From Rhodovulum strictum (lineage in GTDB: Bacteria; Pseudomonadota; Alphaproteobacteria; Rhodobacterales; Rhodobacteraceae), in the NCBI RefSeq assembly GCF_009649175.1, contig NZ_WJPO01000001.1:1-64000 (forward strand): a stretch of DNA of 64,000 bases. The letters are read 5' to 3'. The notes below the pieces were generated by a model. That model saw only the letters and a list, made by a program, of their open reading frames with translations. It searched no databases and was not told where the DNA came from. The translations under genes were made by a program, and so were the position numbers. Shown here one piece after another: positions 39,339-49,963 of the stretch. Every line of letters begins with the position of its first letter. The first letter of the stretch is position 1.

Positions 39339-39977
39339 ATGAGCAACCCCGACAGTTTCATCGAGGAAGTCACCGAAGAGGTGCGCCGCGACCGGCTTTT
39401 CCGCTGGATGCGCCGCTATGGCTGGATCGCGGTGCTGGCGGTACTGCTGCTGGTGGGCGGCGCAAGCTGGCGGGAATGGCGTGCCGCGCAGGACCGGGCG
39501 GCCGCCGAGGCGCTGGGCGACGGCATCCTGACCGCGCTGGAGGCGCCCGATCCGGCCGCGCGCGTTGCCGCGCTCGAGGCGCTGCCCGCAACCGGAGAGG
39601 CGCGCGGGCTGGTCAAGCTGCTGATCGCGGGCGAAACCGGTGCCGAGGCGGCACCGGCCTTGCGGGCGATGGCGGACGATCCGTCGCTGCCGCTGCATTA
39701 CACCCATCTTGCCGCGCTCAAGCTGGTGATGATCGAGGGGCGCGCGGCCAGCCCCGCGGAGCGTCTGCAAACCCTTGCCCCGCTGGCCGAGCCGGGGCGG
39801 CCGTTCCGCCCGCTGGCGCTGGAACAGATGGCGCTGGCCGAGATCGACGCGGACAACCCGGCGGCCGCGCTTGGCCATCTGCGCGCGCTGGTCGAGGATT
39901 CAGGTGCGAGCGCGGGCTTGCGTCAGCGCGCCTCTCAGTTGATTGTGGCGCTCGGCGGCGGGTCCGACGAGGGCTGA
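39339..39977 (+). CDS. YfgM-like membrane-anchored TPR protein
   Basis: A 212-residue protein with one membrane helix at about 28-44 (GWIAVLAVLLLVGGASW) followed by an Ala-rich helical repeat region. It starts SFIEEVTEEVRRDRLFRWMRRYG, matching the family that sits upstream of bamB and der in proteobacteria (YfgM is a SecYEG accessory in E. coli). ATG at 39339 is preceded by AGGCAGG. bamB follows 36 bases later. Confidence 0.82.
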   Translation: MSNPDSFIEEVTEEVRRDRLFRWMRRYGWIAVLAVLLLVGGASWREWRAAQDRAAAEALGDGILTALEAPDPAARVAALEALPATGEARGLVKLLIAGETGAEAAPALRAMADDPSLPLHYTHLAALKLVMIEGRAASPAERLQTLAPLAEPGRPFRPLALEQMALAEIDADNPAAALGHLRALVEDSGASAGLRQRASQLIVALGGGSDEG

Positions 39978-40013
39978 CGGCCCGGTTTCTGGTTTGACGA
40001 GGGGACTCGCGCG

Positions 40014-41333
40014 GTGAAATTCGCTTCTGCAATCGGAACCCTGACGGCGGTCGCACTTCTGGCCGGATGCGGCCAGAAAGAGGCGATCCTGCCGGGCGAG
40101 CGTCTGGGTGTGCGCGAGGCGCTGGGCCTCGAAGATGCGGCCAGCGCCCCGGTGGCCCCGGTCGCAGTCGCGATCACGCTTCCCGCACCCGTGTCCCGTG
40201 CCGATCACCCCCAGCCCGGCGGCAGCGCCACCCATCTGCCCGAACATGCCGCGCTTTCGGCCGCACCCGCGCGGATCTGGTCGGCCAGTATCGGGCAGGG
40301 CGACACGCGCCGTCACCGCATCACCGCCAGCCCGGTCGTGGCGGGCGGTGCCATCTTCACGCTTGACGCCCAAAGCCGGGTCACCGCGGTTTCGACCGGG
40401 GGGCAGGTGCTGTGGGCGGCCGATCTGACACCGCCCTCGGAACGTGCGCGCTCGGCCTCGGGCGGGGGGCTGGCCTTTGGCGACGGGCGGCTGTTCGCGA
40501 CAACGGGCTTCGGATCGCTGGTCGCGCTCGATCCCGCCACGGGGGCACAACTCTGGACGCAACGCACCGATGCGCCGGTGTCGGGGGCGCCTGCCTATCG
40601 CGATGGGCTGGTCTATGTGGTCAGCCGCGACAGCCGGGCCTGGGCGGTCCGGGCCGAGGATGGGCGCGTACAATGGCAATTGCCCGGAACGCCCTCGCCC
40701 GCGGGCATGACCGGGGCGGCGGCGCCTGCGGTGTCCGACCGGCTGGCGATCTTTCCCTTCGGCTCGGCCGAACTGGTGGCGACGCTGCGCCAGTCGGGCG
40801 TGCGGGTCTGGCAGGCGACGGTGGCGGGCCAGCGCCGCGGCCATGTCTATGCCAATGTGACCGATCTGGTCGCCGATCCGGTGATCGCGGGCGAGGTTCT
40901 TTACGTCGGCAACCAGTCGGGCCGCACGGCGGCGCTGGCCGCCAGTTCGGGCGAACGGCTCTGGACCGCCGAGGAAGGCGCCTATGGTGCGGTGCTGCCG
41001 GTGGGGGGCTCGGTGTTCCTGGTGTCCGACCAGGCGCGGCTGGTGCGGCTGGACGCGGCAAGCGGCGCCACGATCTGGACGGTGGACCTGCCCTATTTCA
41101 CCAAGGAAAAACCCAAGCGGTTCAAGGCGATCCATGCCCATTACGGGCCGGTTCTGGCCGGTGGACGGCTCTGGGTGGCGTCCGATGACGGGCTGTTGCG
41201 TGCCTTCAGCCCCGAAAGCGGGGCGCTGGTCCAGACGGTCGAGTTGCCCGGAGGCGCGGCGTCGCGTCCCGTCGTGGCGGGCGGCACGCTTTACGTCGTC
41301 TCGACCCGCGGGCAACTCCACGCTTTCCGCTGA
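40014..41333 (+). CDS. bamB: outer-membrane protein assembly factor BamB (beta-propeller lipoprotein)
   Basis: A 439-residue lipoprotein of the BAM complex. Signal ends in lipobox LLAGC (Cys near residue 18), then PQQ-type blade repeats, e.g. VLWAADLT, GSLVALDPATGAQLW, RAWAVRAEDGRVQWQL and GRTAALAASSGERLW. Start is GTG at 40014, after GGGGA. der lies 49 bases downstream, the standard bamB-der order. Its C-terminal strand ends TRGQLHAFR. Confidence 0.93.
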   Translation: MKFASAIGTLTAVALLAGCGQKEAILPGERLGVREALGLEDAASAPVAPVAVAITLPAPVSRADHPQPGGSATHLPEHAALSAAPARIWSASIGQGDTRRHRITASPVVAGGAIFTLDAQSRVTAVSTGGQVLWAADLTPPSERARSASGGGLAFGDGRLFATTGFGSLVALDPATGAQLWTQRTDAPVSGAPAYRDGLVYVVSRDSRAWAVRAEDGRVQWQLPGTPSPAGMTGAAAPAVSDRLAIFPFGSAELVATLRQSGVRVWQATVAGQRRGHVYANVTDLVADPVIAGEVLYVGNQSGRTAALAASSGERLWTAEEGAYGAVLPVGGSVFLVSDQARLVRLDAASGATIWTVDLPYFTKEKPKRFKAIHAHYGPVLAGGRLWVASDDGLLRAFSPESGALVQTVELPGGAASRPVVAGGTLYVVSTRGQLHAFR

Positions 41334-41382
41334 GGCGTGATTGGTGTAGGCGGGCGGTTCGATCCGTCCGGAGTGTCGTTCG

Positions 41383-42846
41383 ATGAGCTTTACCCTCGCC
41401 ATCGTGGGCCGGCCCAATGTGGGCAAGTCCACGCTGTTCAACCGCCTTGTCGGCAAGCGGCTGGCGCTGGTCGACGACCAGCCGGGCGTCACCCGCGACC
41501 TGCGCGAGGGCGAGGCGCGGCTGGGAGATCTGCGGTTCACCGTGATCGACACCGCCGGGCTGGAAGAAGCAACCGATGAAAGCCTTCAGGGCCGGATGCG
41601 CAAGCTGACCGAGCGGGCGGTGGGCATGGCGGATGCCTGCCTGTTCCTGATCGACGCGCGGGTGGGCGTGCTGCCCGCCGACGAGATCCTTGCCGATATC
41701 CTGCGCCGCAAGTCCGCCCATGTGATCCTGGCCGCCAACAAGGCCGAGGGCGCGGCGGCGGATGCGGGCGTGATCGAGGCGTTTGCGCTGGGTCTGGGCG
41801 ATCCGGTGCGCATCTCGGCCGAGCATGGCGAGGGGATGGGCGATCTTTACGCAGCCCTCGCGCCGCTGGTCGAGGAGGCCGAGATCCGCCAGATCGAGGA
41901 GGCCGCGCCCGAGACCGATGTCGATATCGGCGAGGAGGACGAGGAGACCGGCCCCCGCGTGCCGACCCGGGCAAAGCCGTTGCAGATCGCCGTGGTGGGC
42001 CGCCCGAACGCGGGCAAGTCGACGCTGGTCAACGCGATTCTCGGCGAGGAAAGGCTTTTGACCGGCCCCGAGGCCGGGATCACGCGCGACGCGATTTCCG
42101 TGGTGCTGGACTGGCAGGGCGTGCCGATGCGCGTCTTCGACACCGCAGGCATGCGCAAGAAGGCGCGGGTGCAGGACAAGGTCGAAAAGCTGTCGGTGGG
42201 CGATGCGCTGCGCGCGATCAAGTTCGCCGAGGTCGTGGTGGTGCTGCTGGACGGGCAGGCGCCGTTCGAGACCCAGGATCTCAAGATCGCCGATCTGGCC
42301 GAGCGCGAGGGGCGCGCGGTGGTCGTGGCGGTCAACAAATGGGATCTGGAAGAGGACCGGCAGGGCAAGCTGAAAGCGCTGAAAGAGGAATTCGCCCGCG
42401 CATTGCCCCAGATCAAGGGCGCGCCGCTGGTGACGGTCTCGGCGCTGACGGGCCGCGGGCTTGACCGGCTGAACGAGGCGGTGATGTCGGCCTATGCGGT
42501 CTGGAACCGCCGGGTCTCGACGGCGAAGCTGAACCGCTGGCTGGCGGGCATGCTGGAACTGCACCCGCCACCCGCGCCGGGCGGGCGCCGGATCAAGCTG
42601 CGCTACATGACCCAGGTCAAGACGCGGCCGCCGGGTTTCGTGGTGATGGCCTCGAACCCCGAGAAGCTGCCCGAGAGCTACCGGCGCTATCTGGTCAACG
42701 GGCTGCGCGAGGATTTCGCCATGCCGGGCACGCCGATCCGGCTGACCTTTCGCGGGCAGGGCGACCAGAACCCGTTCCGGACCAAGAAGCGCAAGACGCC
42801 CTCGCGGTTGCGCAAGCATCTGGGCAAGGGACCGGCGGGCGGCTAG
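41383..42846 (+). CDS. der: double-GTPase ribosome assembly factor Der (EngA)
   Basis: A 487-residue protein with two GTPase domains and a KH-like end. Domain 1 has [14 protein letters not shown] near residue 8 and DTAGLEEA; domain 2 has [14 protein letters not shown] near residue 206, [11 protein letters not shown] and NKWDLEED. It acts in 50S subunit assembly. Its TAG stop overlaps that of the convergent membrane-protein gene in a shared CTAG. Confidence 0.98.
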   Translation: MSFTLAIVGRPNVGKSTLFNRLVGKRLALVDDQPGVTRDLREGEARLGDLRFTVIDTAGLEEATDESLQGRMRKLTERAVGMADACLFLIDARVGVLPADEILADILRRKSAHVILAANKAEGAAADAGVIEAFALGLGDPVRISAEHGEGMGDLYAALAPLVEEAEIRQIEEAAPETDVDIGEEDEETGPRVPTRAKPLQIAVVGRPNAGKSTLVNAILGEERLLTGPEAGITRDAISVVLDWQGVPMRVFDTAGMRKKARVQDKVEKLSVGDALRAIKFAEVVVVLLDGQAPFETQDLKIADLAEREGRAVVVAVNKWDLEEDRQGKLKALKEEFARALPQIKGAPLVTVSALTGRGLDRLNEAVMSAYAVWNRRVSTAKLNRWLAGMLELHPPPAPGGRRIKLRYMTQVKTRPPGFVVMASNPEKLPESYRRYLVNGLREDFAMPGTPIRLTFRGQGDQNPFRTKKRKTPSRLRKHLGKGPAGG

Positions 42847-43544
42847 GTAGCCGCCCGCACCGTCAGCAGCCCGATCAGCACCGCGCCCGCGATGGCGGCA
42901 AAGGCGATGATCGGGGTCGTGGTCGCATTGGCCACGATCACGCCCACCAGCGCCCAGATCAGCGCGCCGCCATATTCGGGCGCGCGGTCCAGCGCCAGCA
43001 GCACCAATGCCCCCGTCACCAGCGCGCCCGCCAGCGCGATCAGTGCCCAGACCACCGGGCCGAAGAACAGCCCGTAGCCTCCGCCCAGCAGGCCCACCGC
43101 GACCCAGCTTGCCGCGGTCAGCCAGCCCGCATAGACCGCCACCGGCGCCTGAAGGGTCCAGCGGTCGGTGAAGGGCGTGCGCGCCAGTGCCCAGATCGCC
43201 ATGGCCAGCATCAGCCACAGCAGAACCGAGGCCCAGAGGGGCGAGATCGAGGCGACCCCGATCCAGGCTGCGCCGGGGCCGAGCGAGAGGATCAGCGGCA
43301 AGCGCGCGGGCTCCCATGTCTCGTCCTTGGCGCGCAGGAACAGGCCCACCCCGGCCGAGATCATCAGCCAGACATAGATCAGCCCCCAGATGCCGAAGGC
43401 ATAGCCTGCGGGCTGCACCGGCGGGTTTTCCTGCGGGATCGGGAACTGGCCCGGCTCGAAGCCGGAAAAGCCGCCAGACATCAGCGGTGACAGCACGAAG
43501 AACAGCGTCGCGACGAAGACAAGGATCGCCTTGACCGGGTCCAT
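42843..43544 (-). CDS. TspO/MBR-like multi-helix membrane protein
   Basis: A 233-residue integral membrane protein with about seven hydrophobic segments. Tryptophan- and Tyr-rich blocks ([38 protein letters not shown]) resemble tryptophan-rich sensory protein relatives, but the protein is longer than classic TspO (~150-160 residues), so I call it TspO-like only. It starts at ATG 43544, which shares one base with the serS TGA, so the two are coupled. Confidence 0.75.
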   Translation of the reverse strand: MDPVKAILVFVATLFFVLSPLMSGGFSGFEPGQFPIPQENPPVQPAGYAFGIWGLIYVWLMISAGVGLFLRAKDETWEPARLPLILSLGPGAAWIGVASISPLWASVLLWLMLAMAIWALARTPFTDRWTLQAPVAVYAGWLTAASWVAVGLLGGGYGLFFGPVVWALIALAGALVTGALVLLALDRAPEYGGALIWALVGVIVANATTTPIIAFAAIAGAVLIGLLTVRAAT

Positions 43545-44836
43545 CAGACCAGCTCCCCCGATGCCGTCAGCGTGGTCCTGCCACCCAGATACGGGGCCAG
43601 CGCCGCGGGCAGCGTGACCGAGCCGTCCCCTTGCTGGCCGTTTTCCAGCACCGCGATCAGGCAGCGCCCCACCGCCACGCCCGAACCGTTCAGGGTGTGG
43701 ACATAGTCCGGCTTGCCGCCACCTTCGGGGCGGAAGCGGGCGTTCATGCGCCGCGCCTGGAAATCGCCGCAAAGGGATACCGACGAGATCTCGCGATAGG
43801 TGTTCTGGCCGGGTAGCCAGACCTCGATATCATGGGTGCGCCGCGCGCCGAAGCCCATGTCGCCGGTGCAGAGCGCCACGGTGCGATAGGGCAGGCCCAG
43901 CCTTTCCAGGATGCCCTGGGCGCATGCCGTCATCCGTTCGAGTTCCGCGCGGCCCTGATCGGGATGGACGATGGACACCATCTCGACCTTCTCGAACTGG
44001 TGCTGGCGCAACATGCCGCGGGTGTCCTTGCCCGCCGACCCCGCTTCGGAACGGAAGCACAGCGAATGGGCGGTCATCCGGCGGGGCAGGTCGGTGGCGT
44101 CGAGGATCTCGCCCGCGACCGTGTTGGTCAGCGTCACCTCGGAGGTGGGGATCAGCCACCATCCCTCGCGGGTCTGATAGCTGTCCTCGCCGAATTTGGG
44201 CAATTGCCCGGTGCCATACATCATCTCGTCGCGCACCAGCACGGGCGCGTTGACCTCGGTCAGCCCGTTCTCGGTGACATGGGTATCCAGCATGAACTGT
44301 GCCAGCGCCCGGTGGATGCGGGCAACCGCGCCTTTCAGCACCACGAAGCGCGCGCCCGAAAGTTTCGCCGCCGCCTCGAAATCCATCCCCGGCAGGACGC
44401 CCGGTATGTCGAAATGCTCTTTCGGGGCGAAGTCGAAGGCGCGGGGGCTGCCCCAGCGGTGGATTTCCACATTGTCCGTCTCGTCGGCGCCGTCCGGCAC
44501 ATCGTCAAGCGGCAGGTTGGGCAGGCGCATCAACAGGTCATCAAGCCGGGCATCCTCGGCGCGGGCCTCGTCCTCCAGCCGGGCGATCTCGTGCTTCTTC
44601 TCGGCGACCAGCGCGCGCAACCGCTTGAACTCGGCCTCGTCGCCGCTGGCCTTGGCGGCGCCAACCTCCCTGGAGGCGGCATTGCGGGCGGCCTGCGCCT
44701 CTTGCGCGGCTTGGATCCTTGCCCGGCGCGCGGCGTCGATGGCCAGAATCTCGGCTGCGACCGGCGCAAGGCCCCGACGGGCAAGGGCCGCGTCAAAGGC
44801 GTCGGGATGCTCGCGGATGGCTTGGATATCGTGCAT
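43544..44836 (-). CDS. serS: seryl-tRNA synthetase
   Basis: A 430-residue class II synthetase. The N-terminal coiled-coil arm spans about 27-105 ([20 protein letters not shown] onward). Catalytic blocks are [30 protein letters not shown] and the motif 3 region [20 protein letters not shown] at 44836 with GGAG upstream. It heads a short unit with the TspO-like gene. Confidence 0.97.
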   Translation of the reverse strand: MHDIQAIREHPDAFDAALARRGLAPVAAEILAIDAARRARIQAAQEAQAARNAASREVGAAKASGDEAEFKRLRALVAEKKHEIARLEDEARAEDARLDDLLMRLPNLPLDDVPDGADETDNVEIHRWGSPRAFDFAPKEHFDIPGVLPGMDFEAAAKLSGARFVVLKGAVARIHRALAQFMLDTHVTENGLTEVNAPVLVRDEMMYGTGQLPKFGEDSYQTREGWWLIPTSEVTLTNTVAGEILDATDLPRRMTAHSLCFRSEAGSAGKDTRGMLRQHQFEKVEMVSIVHPDQGRAELERMTACAQGILERLGLPYRTVALCTGDMGFGARRTHDIEVWLPGQNTYREISSVSLCGDFQARRMNARFRPEGGGKPDYVHTLNGSGVAVGRCLIAVLENGQQGDGSVTLPAALAPYLGGRTTLTASGELV

Positions 44837-44923
44837 GGGGGCTCCGTTGCAGGGCGGCGGGACCGTCTTCGGCCCCATATGCCCCAGCCGCACGGGGTTT
44901 TGAACCGGGAATCGCGGGGGCGG

Positions 44924-45640
44924 TCACTCCGGCGTCAGGAAGGTCGCATCCGGCTTTGCTGCGACGGTGCGAATCCGGCCCGGTCCCGTGCTGCCCGCTG
45001 AGACCACCGCGATCACCCGCCAGCCCTGATCGGTGCGGGTCAGCACCGGCGCGCCGGATGTCCCGAAGACCACCGGACAATCGAGCCCGAGGATCCCCGG
45101 CCAGCGGTTCAGCACGCGGCAATCGTCATGCCGGCTGAGCGCGCTGGTCCGGTCGCGCCGATAGCCGATCAGCGACAGCGCGCCGCCATCGGCCGCGCCC
45201 AGATCGGCGGGCAGGGGCTGCACCTCGTCGGGCGGGATCGGCGCTGCCAGGCGCAGCAGCGCCAGATCGCTGGCAAGGGTCTGGAAATTGATGCCGTTGG
45301 CCTGATCGTAATCGGGATGCAGCTTGATCTCGGCCGCGACCCGGTGCGCGGCGTAGCCGCCCTTGAGCCAGCCGGCGAGGAAATGCACCTGTCCGGGCCG
45401 GACCACGCGGTTGGGGTTCAGCGCGAACAGGCAATGCGCCGCGGTCAGTACCAGATCGGGGGCAATCAGCGTTCCGGTACACATGCCCCCGCTGTCGAAC
45501 CCGGTCACATTGATGCGACCGATCGCGCGCCAGGACAGGTGCTCGGCATCGCTCAGCCGCACGGGGTCGTCGCCTGCCGCGGCCATCGGCGCGGCGAAAC
45601 AGGCTGCCAGCAGGACGATCAGGCGGAACGCGCGTTTCAT
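44924..45640 (-). CDS. secreted trypsin-like serine protease
   Basis: A 238-residue exported protein. Signal peptide ends PMAAAG (about residue 22). The triad is complete: His in VLTAAHCLF, Asp in LASDLALLRL, Ser in GTSGAPVLT. Three cysteine pairs are possible (GGMCTG with AAHC, DDC with LDC). Periplasmic or external peptidase, target unknown. Divergent from yajC. Confidence 0.9.
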   Translation of the reverse strand: MKRAFRLIVLLAACFAAPMAAAGDDPVRLSDAEHLSWRAIGRINVTGFDSGGMCTGTLIAPDLVLTAAHCLFALNPNRVVRPGQVHFLAGWLKGGYAAHRVAAEIKLHPDYDQANGINFQTLASDLALLRLAAPIPPDEVQPLPADLGAADGGALSLIGYRRDRTSALSRHDDCRVLNRWPGILGLDCPVVFGTSGAPVLTRTDQGWRVIAVVSAGSTGPGRIRTVAAKPDATFLTPE

Positions 45641-45778
45641 GCCCCAGATATGCGCCGGACCCGCCCGAGGTCAAAGCCGCGCGGCTTCGCCTTGCCAAGC
45701 CGGGGGGCACCGAATAGGGTGCGCCGCGACCAAGGACCCGGGCAGCGCGCCTGCCCGCAGAATACGGGGATTCTCACG

Positions 45779-46111
45779 ATGTTTGTCACGCCTGCCTTCG
45801 CGCAAGCGGCCGGTGGCGGCGGCGCCGGGGGCGCTTTCGCGACCTTCCTGCCGCTGATCCTGATCTTCCTGATCATGTATTTCCTGCTGATCCGGCCCCA
45901 GCAGAAGAAGATGAAACAGCACAAGCAGATGGTCGAGGCGCTGCGCCGCGGCGACCAGATCGTTACCCAGGGCGGGCTGATCGGCAAGATTTCCAAGGTC
46001 AAGGATGACGAGGAAGTCGAGGTCGAGATCGCCGAGAACGTGCGCGTGCGCGTCGTGCGCCACACCATCGTTCAGGTGCTGAACAAGACCGAGCCCGCCG
46101 AGAAGGCCTGA
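45779..46111 (+). CDS. yajC: SecYEG-associated YajC
   Basis: A 110-residue protein with one membrane helix (LPLILIFLIMYFLLIRPQQK, residues about 24-43), the RPQQKKMKQHKQM turn and the beta domain GDQIVTQGGLIGKI. It joins SecDF at the Sec translocon. ATG at 45779 has GGGGA upstream. secD follows 6 bases after its stop. Confidence 0.96.
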   Translation: MFVTPAFAQAAGGGGAGGAFATFLPLILIFLIMYFLLIRPQQKKMKQHKQMVEALRRGDQIVTQGGLIGKISKVKDDEEVEVEIAENVRVRVVRHTIVQVLNKTEPAEKA

Positions 46112-46117
46112 TCGCAG

Positions 46118-47779
46118 ATGCTGCACTTCGCGCTTTGGAAACGGTCCACGATCTGGGCGCTTGTCGTGATCGGCCTGGCGCTGGCCATGCCGAACCTGTT
46201 CTATGAACGGGTCGAGCGGCATAACGACGCCGTTCAGGCGATCGAACTCCAGGGCGCGACCCCCGAACTTGTGGCTGACCGGGACGCATGGCCCGGCTGG
46301 CTGCCCTCGGGGCTGGTCAATCTCGGCCTCGATCTGCGCGGCGGCGCGCATCTTCTGGCCGAGGTCAGGGTCGCGGATGTCTATGCCGACCGCATGGACG
46401 CGCTCTGGCCCGATGTGCGCGATGCGCTGCGTGCGGTGCGCGACGAGGTAGGGCCGATCCGGCGTGCCGACTCGCCGCCTGCCGAGCTGCATGTGAATAT
46501 CGGTCGGCCCGAGGGCATGGCCGCCGCAATCGCCGCGGTGCGCCAGATCGCCCGGCCCACCGTCACGCTGACCGGGGTCGGCAGTTCCGATATCGAGGTG
46601 CGCGGCGCGGGCGATCTGCTGATCGTTCAGCTGTCCGAGGCCGAGAAAGAGGCGACCGACAACCGCACGATCCAGCAGTCGCTGGAAATCGTGCGCCGCC
46701 GCGTCGACGAGGTCGGCACCCGCGAGCCGACGATCCAGCGCCAGGGGGCCGACCGCATCCTGATCCAGGTGCCGGGAATAGGCTCGGCCGAGGAACTCAA
46801 GGCGCTGATCGGAACCACGGCGCGGCTGACCTTTCACCCGGTCGTTTCGCGCACCGACAATCCCGACGAGGCGCCCGGCGCGGGCAATGTGCTTTACCCC
46901 TCGCTGGATGACCGGGGCATCTATTACGTGCTTGAACGAACGCCCGTGGTCTCGGGCGAGGAACTGACCGATGCCCAGCCCGGCTTCGACCAGAACGGGC
47001 TGCCCTCGGTCACCTTCCGCTTCAACCCAGCCGGTGCGCGCAAGTTCGGCCGCTTTACGCAGGAGAATGTCGGCGCGCCCTTCGCCATCGTGCTGGACGA
47101 GGAGGTGATCTCGGCCCCCGTGATCCGCGAGCCGATTCTGGGCGGATCGGGCCAGATCACGGGCAATTTCACGGTTGACGATTCGACCCAGCTGGCGATC
47201 CTGCTGCGCGCGGGCGCGCTGCCTGCGGAACTTGTGTTCCTCGAGGAACGCACCATCGGCCCCGAACTGGGCGCCGACAGCATCGCAGCGGGCAAGATCG
47301 CCTGCGTCGTCGCCTTTGTCGCGGTGCTGTTCTTCATGGTGGCCAGCTACGGTCTGTTCGGGCTGTTCGCCAATATCGCGCTGATCGTCAATGTGGCGAT
47401 GATCTTCGGGCTTCTGTCGCTGATCGGGGCGACACTGACGCTGCCCGGCATCGCGGGGATCGTTCTGACCATCGGGATGGCGGTCGATGCCAACGTCCTG
47501 GTCTTCGAGCGGATCCGCGAAGAGCTGAAATCCGCCAAGGGTCCGGCCCGCGCCATCGAGCTTGGCTATGAAAAGGCGCTGTCGGCGATCCTTGATGCCA
47601 ATATCACCACCTTCATCACCGCGACGATCCTGTTCACGATGGGGTCGGGCCCGGTCAAGGGCTTTGCGGTGACGCTGGGGCTGGGCATCCTGACCTCGGT
47701 CTTCACCGCGATCTTCGTCACGCGGCTGATGGTCGTGATGTGGATGGAACGCCGCCGTCCCAGGACCATCACCGTATAG
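46118..47779 (+). CDS. secD: protein translocase subunit SecD
   Basis: A 553-residue inner-membrane protein that uses proton flow to pull exported proteins across. Seen: first helix LVVIGLALAMPNLFYE, the SecD motif LGLDLRGGAHLL, a large periplasmic domain, and the RND-like helices with GADSIAAGKIA and GMAVDANVLVFERIREE. Followed by secF after 10 bases. Confidence 0.98.
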   Translation: MLHFALWKRSTIWALVVIGLALAMPNLFYERVERHNDAVQAIELQGATPELVADRDAWPGWLPSGLVNLGLDLRGGAHLLAEVRVADVYADRMDALWPDVRDALRAVRDEVGPIRRADSPPAELHVNIGRPEGMAAAIAAVRQIARPTVTLTGVGSSDIEVRGAGDLLIVQLSEAEKEATDNRTIQQSLEIVRRRVDEVGTREPTIQRQGADRILIQVPGIGSAEELKALIGTTARLTFHPVVSRTDNPDEAPGAGNVLYPSLDDRGIYYVLERTPVVSGEELTDAQPGFDQNGLPSVTFRFNPAGARKFGRFTQENVGAPFAIVLDEEVISAPVIREPILGGSGQITGNFTVDDSTQLAILLRAGALPAELVFLEERTIGPELGADSIAAGKIACVVAFVAVLFFMVASYGLFGLFANIALIVNVAMIFGLLSLIGATLTLPGIAGIVLTIGMAVDANVLVFERIREELKSAKGPARAIELGYEKALSAILDANITTFITATILFTMGSGPVKGFAVTLGLGILTSVFTAIFVTRLMVVMWMERRRPRTITV

Positions 47780-47789
47780 GGGTTGCCGG

Positions 47790-48761
47790 ATGCGCCTGAA
47801 ACTCGTCCCCTCGGACACCAACTGGAACTTCTTCCGGTTTGCCAGCATCACCTTCGGCGCATCGGTCGTGGCGATGGTGGCCTCTATCGTGCTGTTCTTC
47901 GTGATGGGCCTGAATTACGGGATCGACTTCCGCGGCGGCACGACGATCCGCACCGAAAGCACCCAGGCCGTCGATGTCGGCGCCTACCGTGCGGCGCTCT
48001 CGGCGCTCGATCTGGGCGATGTCGCGATCTCGCAGGTCTTCGATCCCAGCTTCGGCCCCGAGCGCAACGTCGCCCAGGTCCGCATTCAGGCCCAGGATGC
48101 CGAGGAAAGCATCACCCCCGAGACGATCAACACGGTCGAGGCCGCGCTGAAGGCCGTCGACCCCTCGATCACCTTCCCCTCGGTGGAAAGCGTCGGCCCC
48201 AAGGTCTCGGCCGAACTGGTCCGGACCGCGATCCTTGCCGTGGCGCTCTCGCTCGTGGCGGTGCTGTTCTATATCTGGCTGCGCTTCGAATGGCAGTTCT
48301 CGCTGGGCGCGGTGGTGGCGCTTGTCCATGACGTGACGCTGACCATCGGTGTCTTCGCGCTTCTGCAAATCCGGTTCGATCTGGCGATCATCGCGGCGCT
48401 TCTGACCATCGTCGGCTACTCGCTGAACGACACCGTGGTCGTGTTCGACCGGGTGCGCGAGAACCTGCGCAAGTACAAGAAGATGGAACTGAGGGATCTG
48501 CTGAACCTCTCGATCAACGACACGCTCTCGCGCACCGTGATGACCTCGGTGACCACGCTTCTGGCGCTGATCGCGCTGTTCGTGCTGGGCGGCGACGTGA
48601 TCCGGGGCTTTGTTTTCGCGATGATCTGGGGGATCGTGGTCGGCACCTATTCCTCGGTCTTCGTGGCCTCGAACATCCTTCTGTTCCTCGGCGTCAAGCG
48701 CGACTGGTCCAAGGATCAGGACGGCGGCGCGGGCACGCAATTCGCCAAGGCCGACGGCTAG
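47790..48761 (+). CDS. secF: protein translocase subunit SecF
   Basis: A 323-residue partner of SecD. It has the SecF motif LNYGIDFRGGTTIR, SVGPKVSAELVRTAILAV, and the helices with VGYSLNDTVVVFDRVRENLR. About six membrane segments. It ends the yajC-secD-secF unit, with a hairpin 21 bases after the stop. Confidence 0.98.
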   Translation: MRLKLVPSDTNWNFFRFASITFGASVVAMVASIVLFFVMGLNYGIDFRGGTTIRTESTQAVDVGAYRAALSALDLGDVAISQVFDPSFGPERNVAQVRIQAQDAEESITPETINTVEAALKAVDPSITFPSVESVGPKVSAELVRTAILAVALSLVAVLFYIWLRFEWQFSLGAVVALVHDVTLTIGVFALLQIRFDLAIIAALLTIVGYSLNDTVVVFDRVRENLRKYKKMELRDLLNLSINDTLSRTVMTSVTTLLALIALFVLGGDVIRGFVFAMIWGIVVGTYSSVFVASNILLFLGVKRDWSKDQDGGAGTQFAKADG

Positions 48762-48781
48762 GCCGCAGCCCCGCGCTGCCA

Positions 48782-48804
48782 GCAGGGGGGAACCGCCCCC
48801 CAGC
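48782..48804 (+). terminator. hairpin after secF
   Basis: GGGGGG-AACCG-CCCCCC stem loop, extended by an outer GC/GC pair set. No T tract, so possibly a partial terminator between secF and the Mth938-like gene. Confidence 0.4.
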
Positions 48805-48822
48805 GACCGGAGGGAGGGTCCG

Positions 48823-49194
48823 ATGCGCCTGACCGAGATCCAGCCGCCCGCCGGCCTGCCGATCGACGGCTACGGCCCGGGCTTCTTCCGCATCGCGGGC
48901 AGCGTGCATGAGGGCGCGGTTATCGTCGCCGAAGGCCGCGCGCTCCCCTGGGCCGGCCCGGAGGATCCCGAGCCGCTCCTTGCACTTGCCACCCGTGTCG
49001 ATGTGCTGCTCATTGGCACCGGCAACAGCCTCGTGCCGCTGCCGGGTGGCCTCCAGTCCCGGCTCGAAGCGGCTGGGCTCGGCGTCGAGATCATGTCAAG
49101 CCCCTCGGCGGCGCGCGGTTACAACATCCTGCTCGCCGAAGGCCGCCGCGTCGCCGTCGCCCTGATCCCGGTTGCCGCCGTCCCGACGCCCTGA
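48823..49194 (+). CDS. Mth938-like (DUF498) protein
   Basis: A 123-residue protein of the Mth938/NDUFAF3 fold family. The conserved middle [16 protein letters not shown] and [22 protein letters not shown] are clear. Mitochondrial NDUFAF3 helps assemble complex I, but the bacterial role is not established. It follows secF by 61 bases and a repeat copy starts right at its stop. Confidence 0.85.
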   Translation: MRLTEIQPPAGLPIDGYGPGFFRIAGSVHEGAVIVAEGRALPWAGPEDPEPLLALATRVDVLLIGTGNSLVPLPGGLQSRLEAAGLGVEIMSSPSAARGYNILLAEGRRVAVALIPVAAVPTP

Positions 49195-49196
49195 GC

Positions 49197-49218
49197 CTTC
49201 TTCTTGGCCCAAATACCC
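49197..49218 (+). repeat. interspersed CTTCTTCTTGG repeat, copy B
   Basis: CTTCTTCTTGGCCCAAATA plus CCC begins 2 bases after the Mth938-like stop. Near-identical to copy D at 60180 on the other strand. Confidence 0.65.
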
Positions 49219-49348
49219 CCGCCGGAGGCGCCGCGCGCGGCCAGGCCCAACCCCGGACAAGCGGGGCGCTTGCGCCCTGCGCCGGACGGGGACGGGAGTG
49301 CCCCCTTTCCCGCTTCCCGCCCGCCCGCCTATCGGCTATGCGAAACGC

Positions 49349-49963
49349 ATGGATCTGACCGTGCAAGACCTTGCCTGTGCCCGCGGCGGCCTGCCCGTGC
49401 TCGAAGGGGTCAGCTTCACGCTGCGCCCGGGCCGGGCGCTGATGCTGCGCGGGCCGAACGGCATCGGCAAGACCACGCTTCTGCGCACGCTGGCGGGGCT
49501 GCAACCCGCCCTGTCCGGCACCATCTCGGCGCCACCCGAGGCGATGGCCTATGCTGCCCATGCCGACGGGCTCAAGCCGACGCTGAGCGTCGAGGAGAAC
49601 CTGCGCTTCTGGGCCCGGGTCTTCGGCCAGCGCGACATCGCGCGCGCGCTGGACGAGTTCAACCTGACCGAACTGGCCCACCGTCCGGCGCAGAACCTGT
49701 CGGCCGGGCAGAAGCGGCGGCTGGGGCTCGCGCGCCTGCTGGTGACCGGGCGGCCGATCTGGGTGTTGGACGAGCCGACCGTCTCGCTCGACGCCGCCTC
49801 GGTCGCGCTGTTCGGTGCAGCCGTCGCGCAGCATCTGCGCATGGGCGGGTCTGCGCTGATCGCCACCCATATCCATCTGGGATTCGAGGCCGTGGAGCTT
49901 GACCTGACCCCCTTCCGCGCGCGCCCCCGTGCGATGGACCGGTTCGACGAGGCTTTCGCATGA
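49349..49963 (+). CDS. ccmA: haem exporter ATPase CcmA
   Basis: A 204-residue ABC ATPase of cytochrome c maturation. Walker [18 protein letters not shown], signature [15 protein letters not shown], Walker [15 protein letters not shown] at 49349 starts the conserved sequence. Its stop overlaps the ccmB start by four bases. Confidence 0.96.
   Translation: MDLTVQDLACARGGLPVLEGVSFTLRPGRALMLRGPNGIGKTTLLRTLAGLQPALSGTISAPPEAMAYAAHADGLKPTLSVEENLRFWARVFGQRDIARALDEFNLTELAHRPAQNLSAGQKRRLGLARLLVTGRPIWVLDEPTVSLDAASVALFGAAVAQHLRMGGSALIATHIHLGFEAVELDLTPFRARPRAMDRFDEAFA

Noticed and set aside
45671-47851. 726-codon open frame antisense to yajC and secD
   Set aside because: Covers two certain genes in antisense and shows only shadow composition.
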